Source: Paenibacillus graminis (GTDB taxonomy: Bacteria; Bacillota; Bacilli; Paenibacillales; Paenibacillaceae). From it: DNA of 64,000 nt. The DNA is taken from assembly GCF_000758705.1 (NCBI RefSeq), contig NZ_CP009287.1:2046001-2110000 (forward strand). The letters run 5' to 3'. This document shows, one piece after another, positions 58,666 through 64,000 of the stretch (positions within the stretch are counted from its first letter, which is position 1; each line of letters opens with the position of its first letter). The position numbers and the translations under genes were made by a program. The notes below the pieces were generated by a model. It worked only from the letters and a program-made list of their open reading frames with translations. It searched no databases and was not told where the DNA came from.

Positions 58666-60905
58666 TACGCTGGTGGAATGGAATCAAATCGTCATGGCAC
58701 CACTCTTTCAGCCTATTGTGGCTGATGGTCATTGCCTTGCAGTGGGTTTCCTACACGGAGCCCTTCTGGCTGGAAGTAACAACCGCCGCAGTACTGCTTA
58801 CCCTGGCTTTTGCCGCAGCTATTGAAATTCTTCTACCCGTCAAAGTGATCTACCGGCTGCTGCTTGAAGTGGTTGCAGGGGTATTCCTTACCTACCGCAT
58901 GATTCTGCATTATGGAGTCTATGTTCGCGATCCCTGGCTGCCGGGGCTGCGTGAGAGGCTGCCAGATATCTTGTCGCATATGGCACCGTACATCTGGTTT
59001 GCGTTTGGAGCGCTTGTTCTGCTTCTGCTGTCCTCCTGGTGGGTATCCTCCAAGCCGCGGATACTGATGTTTACCGGAATGAACATCGCGGCGTTTGCTG
59101 CGCTGGACTCTTTTACTTCTTCTATTCTATGGCAAGAGGTGGCTTGGACCGTATTTGCCGGCATGGGCTGGCTGGTCACCCAGCATTTAAGAAGCTTTCA
59201 GCTGCATTATCCGCGCGGCTGGACCCATTTGCTGAAATATCCTTTTAAAATCGCGATTAATGTAGCCATTATCTTCTCTCTAGTGATTCTTACCGGCGTA
59301 AATATGCCTGAAGTGCGGCCGACGCTGACGGACCCCTATACCGCATGGCAGGAATGGAACGGCAAGGGAAGCGGTTCGGGTTCCGGAGCCACCGGAACAT
59401 CCGATAACGGAACCGGTACAGCCTCTGCAGGCAGCACCACCTCCGGGTATAGTACCGATGACAATAATCTGGGTGGGGGCTTCAACTTCGATTATTCGCC
59501 GGTAATGACTGTAACCACGGATCTGCGCACGTATATGCGCGGAGAGACCCGCAGCGTATATTCAGGCTCCGGTTGGAGTGACGACGACCCGTTCGCCAGA
59601 GGAGAGCTGAAAGGGGGCGAGGTCGGCCAGCCGCTGGAGCAGAATAGGGCCTCCAAGGTCCAGACAAGAGAGCTGAAACAGACCGTAAAGATACTGGGGG
59701 GGAATGCCTATCCGGTGCTGTTCGGGGGCCTGTCCATTTCGAAGGTCAACTCGGTGAATGGTACAGATTCCAGCGGCGGTTTGCTCTGGAGAAGCGAGGG
59801 CAGCGAACTGCTGTGGAAATCCGTGGAGAACAGCAGAGCGTATCCGAGAGAATATGTGCTGACTTCGCAGGTGCCTGTGGTTCCCATTCAGGAACTGAAC
59901 AAGCAGACCTATGAGCAGCTCTATGGCGGGCTTGATATTGATCAGCAGTACCTGCAGCTTCCCGGAAACTTCCCGAAGCGGGTCAGAGAGCTGGCGGAAA
60001 AGGTTACCGCGCAGGGGAAGACCCCTTATGAAAAAACAGCGCTTCTGCAGCAATATTTGCAGCAATCGTTTCCCTACACCAATCAGCCGGATCTGTCACG
60101 GCGCAAAAGCAAAGACCTTGTCGAAAGCTTCCTGTTCGAAATTATGGAAGGCTATTGTGACTATTATTCCACTGCGCTTGTGACCATGGCCCGTTCACTG
60201 GATATTCCGGCCCGCTGGGTGAAGGGCTATGCGCCAGGCGAGCAGGCCCAGCTTCCGGACAACCTTGCCGTTCAGCAGGGAGGCACACTGGTTAACAATA
60301 ACTATACGATTACCAATGCGGATGCCCATTCCTGGGCGGAGGTCTATTTTGGGGATTACGGCTGGATTCCGGTCGAGGCGACCCCGGGGTTCACGGCACC
60401 ATTGCTGGCACAAAGCGAAGATACTGCGCCACAACCGACCGCCGCACCTGAAGAAGAGCAAAACCAGCCCGAACCGGTGGAAGTGAATAAGGGAACACAG
60501 GAGCAGAGCTTTCATCCGAAAATATGGATCGTGGCAGCGGCAGCGGTTGTGATCCTGGCGTGGGCAGGGTTCCTGCTCTGGCAGCGGCGGTTCACCCTGC
60601 GCTTCTTCCTGCAGCGGCTCAGCAACGGCCAGCCGCTGTCTCCGGTTCAAAAAGTTGAAGCAGAAACCGCGCGTTGGGTAAGGTATGTCCGCAGGAAGGG
60701 CATGCTGAAGGAAGAGCATGAAACGCTCCGTGAATCCGTGGACCGCTGGAGTCATGAGCGCCCTGCGGCTTCCGGCAATCTCACGGCGCTGCTGCGCATG
60801 TTCGAACGGGCCAAATACAGCCCCGAGGTTATTGAAGACAAAGACTGGCGCAGCGTGTATACTGAAGCTTTGCGGCTGCGCAAAAGCATCAAGTCAAGCA
60901 AGTGA
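58662..60905 (+). CDS. Membrane transglutaminase-like protein (TgpA type)
   Basis: 747 aa. Six membrane helices in the first 215 residues, an outer region with a Gly/Ser/Thr-rich linker (about 235-280), the transglutaminase-like domain with Cys499 (EGYCDYYST) and His556 (ADAHSWAE) followed by WIPVEATPGF, another helix at about 622-645, and a helical cytosolic tail with DUF4129-like residues. The catalytic domain lies outside the cell. Third gene of the MoxR-DUF58-TgpA operon; the substrate is not known. Confidence 0.92.
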   Translation: MIRWWNGIKSSWHHSFSLLWLMVIALQWVSYTEPFWLEVTTAAVLLTLAFAAAIEILLPVKVIYRLLLEVVAGVFLTYRMILHYGVYVRDPWLPGLRERLPDILSHMAPYIWFAFGALVLLLLSSWWVSSKPRILMFTGMNIAAFAALDSFTSSILWQEVAWTVFAGMGWLVTQHLRSFQLHYPRGWTHLLKYPFKIAINVAIIFSLVILTGVNMPEVRPTLTDPYTAWQEWNGKGSGSGSGATGTSDNGTGTASAGSTTSGYSTDDNNLGGGFNFDYSPVMTVTTDLRTYMRGETRSVYSGSGWSDDDPFARGELKGGEVGQPLEQNRASKVQTRELKQTVKILGGNAYPVLFGGLSISKVNSVNGTDSSGGLLWRSEGSELLWKSVENSRAYPREYVLTSQVPVVPIQELNKQTYEQLYGGLDIDQQYLQLPGNFPKRVRELAEKVTAQGKTPYEKTALLQQYLQQSFPYTNQPDLSRRKSKDLVESFLFEIMEGYCDYYSTALVTMARSLDIPARWVKGYAPGEQAQLPDNLAVQQGGTLVNNNYTITNADAHSWAEVYFGDYGWIPVEATPGFTAPLLAQSEDTAPQPTAAPEEEQNQPEPVEVNKGTQEQSFHPKIWIVAAAAVVILAWAGFLLWQRRFTLRFFLQRLSNGQPLSPVQKVEAETARWVRYVRRKGMLKEEHETLRESVDRWSHERPAASGNLTALLRMFERAKYSPEVIEDKDWRSVYTEALRLRKSIKSSK

Positions 60906-60994
60906 TGCAGTGAGCGTACAATGGCCGCTGCTGATTCATTTGCGAAGCGCAAAGAGTATGATATAGTTTTTCGTAAGAAACCGAGGTGAACGTA

Positions 60995-61522
60995 TTGTTT
61001 GAAAGGTTAGTACCCAAACTCCGGGTGAATACGGTATTCGATATTGCTCTTGAGGAGCTGTACGCTCTGGGCTACCGTGGCATCATTACGGATCTGGATA
61101 ATACGCTGGTCGGCGCCAAAGCGCCTCTGGCGACTCCCGAGCTGCTGTTATGGTTCGCGAAGGTGAAGGAGCTTGGCTTCAAGCTCATTATCGTATCGAA
61201 CAATAACATGGACCGGGTGTCACGCTTTGCCACGCCGCTTAATATTGAGTTCGTGCATCAGGCCCGCAAGCCCAGCAATACTCCATTCCTGAAAGCAATG
61301 AAACAGATGGGGCTAACGCCGGAACAGACGATTGTGGTCGGCGATCAGATGCTCACCGATGTCTACGGCGGCAACCGGCTGGGGTTGTATACGGTATTGG
61401 TATTGCCTATCTCCGTTAAGGATGAAGGGATCGGCACGAGATTCAACCGCAGGGTGGAGAGAATTGCAACGACACGGCTGCGCAAGCAAGGATTGTGGCA
61501 CGAGGAGGATAAACCTGAATGA
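60995..61522 (+). CDS. yqeG: YqeG family HAD phosphatase
   Basis: 175 aa from TTG 60995 with GAGGTG five bases upstream; a GTG at 60986 lies in that site. HAD motif I DLDNT (about 33-37), motif II VSNN, motif III Lys in ARKPSNTPF, and motif IV VGDQMLTD. Phosphatase of the YqeG type, near-universally next to yqeH in Firmicutes. The stop overlaps the yqeH start by 4 nt. Confidence 0.94.
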   Translation: MFERLVPKLRVNTVFDIALEELYALGYRGIITDLDNTLVGAKAPLATPELLLWFAKVKELGFKLIIVSNNNMDRVSRFATPLNIEFVHQARKPSNTPFLKAMKQMGLTPEQTIVVGDQMLTDVYGGNRLGLYTVLVLPISVKDEGIGTRFNRRVERIATTRLRKQGLWHEEDKPE

Positions 61523-62646
61523 ATTCAATGAATGAAACGAAGCGCCCTGAGAAATGCAGCGGCTGCGGCATTAAGCTGCAGACCACGGATAAGGACCTTC
61601 CAGGCTATATTCCGGGGGTGGCATTTGAGCGGGAGCCCGTGATTTGCCAGCGCTGTTTCCGTATTAAGAACTATAATGAAGCTTCTTCCGTATCCGTGGA
61701 TCAGGACGAGTTCCTGCATCTGCTGAGCGGTGTTGGCGAGAAAAATGCGCTTGTCATTCATATTGTCGATCTTTTTGACTTTGAAGGCAGCCTGATCTCC
61801 GGCCTGCAGCGGTTTGTAGGCAACAATCCGATCATTCTGGCAGTCAATAAAAGCGATTTGCTGCCCAAGGTGACGAACTGGAACAAGCTGCGCAACTGGA
61901 TGCAGCAGCGCTGCAAGGAGCATGGCCTGCGGACGGCGGAGATTGTGCTCTGCAGCGCCAAGCGCAACCAGGGCTTTGACCGTCTGCTGGAGGCCGTGTC
62001 TGAGCTGCGCGGACAGCGCGATGTGTATGTGGTCGGCGCAACCAATGTCGGCAAATCCACGCTGATTAACCGGCTGATCTCCGATTACAGTGATCTGGAG
62101 CAGGAGCTGACTACCTCCCGTTATCCGGGAACCACGCTCGATACCGTCAAGATTCCTCTGGATGACGGACACTATATCATCGACACTCCCGGGATAGTAT
62201 ACCCTTGGCGTTACAGTGAACTGGTGGAACGCAAGGATCTGGGAGCAGTCATGCCCGAGAATCCGCTGAAGCCGGCGGTGTATCAGCTGAACGAGGGACA
62301 GTCCCTGTTCTTCGGCGGCCTGGGCCGCTTTGATTTCGTGAAGGGGGAACGCCAATCCTTCACCTGCTACATCAGCGGAACGCTGAAGATTCACCGCACG
62401 AAGCTGGAACGCGCGGATTCCCTCTATCAGGAGCACCGGGGAGAACTGTTGTCTCCGCCGGGAACCGCAGACATGGACAAGCTGCCGCAGTGGCAGCGCC
62501 ACGAGTTCCGCATCGGCCGGAACAGCCAGACGGATCTGTTCATCTCCGGCCTGGGCTGGATCAAGGTGAACGGAACAGGCGGAGCAGTTGTGGCTGTTCA
62601 CGTCCCGAGGGGCATTAAGGTTCTGACCCGCCCATCGCTGATCTGA
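61519..62646 (+). CDS. yqeH: Circularly permuted GTPase YqeH, ribosome biogenesis
   Basis: 375 aa. N-terminal zinc finger (C-x2-C ... C-x2-C, residues 12-51), then GTPase motifs in permuted order: G4 NKSD (about 113), G5 CSAK (about 152), G1 GATNVGKST (about 173), G3 DTPG (about 221). A C-terminal RNA-binding region completes it. YqeH takes part in small-subunit (30S) assembly. Start overlaps yqeG. Confidence 0.96.
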   Translation: MNSMNETKRPEKCSGCGIKLQTTDKDLPGYIPGVAFEREPVICQRCFRIKNYNEASSVSVDQDEFLHLLSGVGEKNALVIHIVDLFDFEGSLISGLQRFVGNNPIILAVNKSDLLPKVTNWNKLRNWMQQRCKEHGLRTAEIVLCSAKRNQGFDRLLEAVSELRGQRDVYVVGATNVGKSTLINRLISDYSDLEQELTTSRYPGTTLDTVKIPLDDGHYIIDTPGIVYPWRYSELVERKDLGAVMPENPLKPAVYQLNEGQSLFFGGLGRFDFVKGERQSFTCYISGTLKIHRTKLERADSLYQEHRGELLSPPGTADMDKLPQWQRHEFRIGRNSQTDLFISGLGWIKVNGTGGAVVAVHVPRGIKVLTRPSLI

Positions 62647-62668
62647 TCTATAGGAGGGCGAGTACGCT

Positions 62669-63538
62669 GTGACAAGTGCTAACGGCCAGTACTGGAACAA
62701 GGATATACTGCTGGGGGTAATGGGCGACCCGATCGCCCATTCCAAATCCCCGCTTATGCATACAGCGGCCTTGAAGGCGCTCGGCATTCCGGGAGCCTAT
62801 GTGCCGCTGCATATTGCCCCCGGCCACTTGGGCGAAGCCATTCAGGCGATCCGTACATTGGGATTCCGCGGGGTGAATGTGACGATTCCGCATAAGGTAG
62901 CGGTGATGGAATATATGGACCGGCTGGATGACAGCGCGGTGGCTGTCGGAGCGGTCAATACGGTGGTCAACGACAATGGGGTTCTGACCGGATACAATAC
63001 GGACGGAATCGGATATGTCCGCTCGCTCAAAGCGGAAGCTGCGCCGGATTTGGCAGGCTCCCGGATTCTAGTCATTGGGGCCGGCGGGGCGGCTCGGGGG
63101 ATTATTGCCGCGCTGCTGCTGGAACATCCGGCGGCAGTGGTGATAGCCAACCGGACCGAGGATAAGTCGAAGCAGCTGGCGGAGGCTTTTCAGGCCAAAG
63201 GTACGGTTAACGGCATCGGAAACCATAAGATCGCGGCCTATATTGCCGATATGGATATCGTCATCAATACTACCTCCGTAGGCATGTACCCCCATATAGA
63301 CGTTATGCCAATCGACCCCGGCTTGCTGCGTCAAGGCATGATCGTCAGTGATTTGATCTACAATCCGCTGCAGACCAGGCTGCTCAAGGAGAGCCTGGAG
63401 CGGGGCTGCCGGATTCACGGCGGCCTTGGCATGTTCGTCTACCAGGGAGCTTATTCGCTTGAGTACTGGACCGGCCGGAGCGCTCCGGTGGATATCATGC
63501 GGCAGACGATTATGGATTGTCTCGGCGGCGGCGACTGA
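62669..63538 (+). CDS. aroE: Shikimate dehydrogenase
   Basis: 289 aa from GTG 62669 (AGGAGGG). Shikimate site GDPIAHSKSP (about 19-28), catalytic Lys in NVTIPHK, AVNTVV, and the NADP site VIGAGGAARG (about 133). Final GxxMFVYQGAYS motif present (GLGMFVYQGA). NADPH reduction of dehydroshikimate in aromatic amino-acid synthesis. Its place after yqeH is the Bacillales order. Confidence 0.96.
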   Translation: MTSANGQYWNKDILLGVMGDPIAHSKSPLMHTAALKALGIPGAYVPLHIAPGHLGEAIQAIRTLGFRGVNVTIPHKVAVMEYMDRLDDSAVAVGAVNTVVNDNGVLTGYNTDGIGYVRSLKAEAAPDLAGSRILVIGAGGAARGIIAALLLEHPAAVVIANRTEDKSKQLAEAFQAKGTVNGIGNHKIAAYIADMDIVINTTSVGMYPHIDVMPIDPGLLRQGMIVSDLIYNPLQTRLLKESLERGCRIHGGLGMFVYQGAYSLEYWTGRSAPVDIMRQTIMDCLGGGD

Positions 63539-63556
63539 AGCAGAAACAGCTTATAT

Positions 63557-63636
63557 ATAAGATGGACCAAAAAAATCATAAAAGGGTAGAAGTCCGGAAC
63601 GGTCATACCCCACCATGTAAAACTAGGTTCAACTTA
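63557..63636. repeat. MITE-like element, copy D, internally deleted
   Basis: About 80 bp between aroE and yhbY. The left end ATAAGATGGACC is diverged; the right 35 bp (CCATGTAAAACTAGGTTCAACTTAT) is almost identical to copy A. The middle part with GTTTGGAACTGG is missing. Confidence 0.7.
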
Positions 63637-63692
63637 TATAGATCGTTGAAGTAAGGGTAATAATATTTGTTAATTAAGGAGTTTGTTCATTT

Positions 63693-63986
63693 ATGTTAAC
63701 TGGAAAACAAAAACGCTATCTCCGTTCGCTGGCGCATCATCTGGATGCCGTATTTCAAGTCGGCAAAGGCGGCGTCAACGATCATCTGATCCGCCATATT
63801 GAAGAGGCGATTGAAAAACGGGAGCTGATGAAGATCAGCGTGCTGAACAACAATGCGGATGATCCGAAGGAAATCGGTGCCGCTCTTGCGGAGCAGTCAG
63901 GCTCCGAGCTGGTGCAGGTCATCGGCAAGACGATCATTCTGTACAAGGAATCACGCGACAACAAAACCATCGAGCTGCCCCGCTAA
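63693..63986 (+). CDS. yhbY: YhbY (CRM domain) RNA-binding protein
   Basis: 97 aa, whole-length CRM/YhbY domain: LTGKQKRYLRSLAHHLDAVFQVGKGG at the start with the GxxG-like loop, VSVLNNN strand and the final IGKTIILYKESR. Binds ribosomal RNA precursors during large-subunit assembly. AAGGAG lies upstream. In Bacillus nadD follows; here the window ends. Confidence 0.95.
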   Translation: MLTGKQKRYLRSLAHHLDAVFQVGKGGVNDHLIRHIEEAIEKRELMKISVLNNNADDPKEIGAALAEQSGSELVQVIGKTIILYKESRDNKTIELPR

Positions 63987-64000
63987 AAGCGGCCCCCAGC

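Noticed and set aside
61525..62787. 420-codon minus-strand frame opposite yqeH
   Set aside because: Opposite strand of a clear yqeH gene; no ribosome site and no recognisable motif.

Overview
The window looks like chromosome of an endospore-forming, sugar-degrading Firmicute, most likely Paenibacillus (inference). Supporting signs are a spoVAC-spoVAD-spoVAE operon, a YesM/YesN-type two-component system next to a sugar ABC transporter, several glycoside hydrolases, cre-like sites, a ykkC/guanidine-I riboswitch, and the Bacillales housekeeping cluster yqeG-yqeH-aroE-yhbY at the right end. Ribosome binding sites are strong AGGAGG types, and TTG/GTG starts are frequent. Layout: 1-2235 holds four minus-strand genes of unknown or Asp-box (BNR-repeat) type. 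2.4-10.4 kb is a set of small accessory genes: two GNAT acetyltransferases, TetR, MerR and LysR regulators, a membrane-anchored alpha/beta hydrolase, a metallophosphoesterase, a DUF1330-type protein and an SDR oxidoreductase. 10.8-14.4 kb holds an MFS sugar-efflux-like transporter with a stand-alone receiver protein, an AraC regulator, and a nuclease-like/winged-helix fusion protein. 15.2-33.1 kb is a glycan utilisation locus: two GH3 enzymes, a GH30 enzyme, a GH42 beta-galactosidase, an AraC regulator, a YesM/YesN pair and a three-gene ABC sugar importer. The GH30 gene and the transporter operon carry promoters of identical geometry (two GTCCAAT boxes 23 bp apart, a -10 element, and a cre overlapping it), which implies joint control by one AraC-type activator plus CcpA. 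33.5-34.3 kb is a riboswitch-controlled pair of SMR guanidine exporters. 34.8-36.0 kb is a decayed IS4-family insertion sequence. 36.8 kb is an aldo/keto reductase. 39.0-44.2 kb is a complete mannitol operon (mtlA-mtlR-mtlF-mtlD). 44.5-46.0 kb is an ECF sigma/anti-sigma pair. 46.7-50.0 kb is a NEW3-domain protein with an ABC-2 exporter. 50.2 kb is an M42 aminopeptidase. 51.4-53.6 kb is the spoVA operon. 53.8 kb is a chemoreceptor-like protein. 56.5-60.9 kb is a MoxR-DUF58-transglutaminase module. 61.0-64.0 kb is the yqeG-yqeH-aroE-yhbY cluster. The most unusual content is between the genes. Two arrays of the same 51-bp hairpin-bearing tandem repeat (13 and 16 units) lie 23 kb apart, and the second ends inside the remains of a GH1 beta-glucosidase gene. 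Four further minisatellites have unrelated units of about 20, 21, 31 and 39 bp. A MITE-like family with 13-bp terminal inverted repeats occurs four times. A second dispersed family built from GGAAAAAGT/ACTTTTTCC boxes occurs at five loci, one of which was hit by the insertion sequence. All calls come from reading the sequence alone; no database search was possible.
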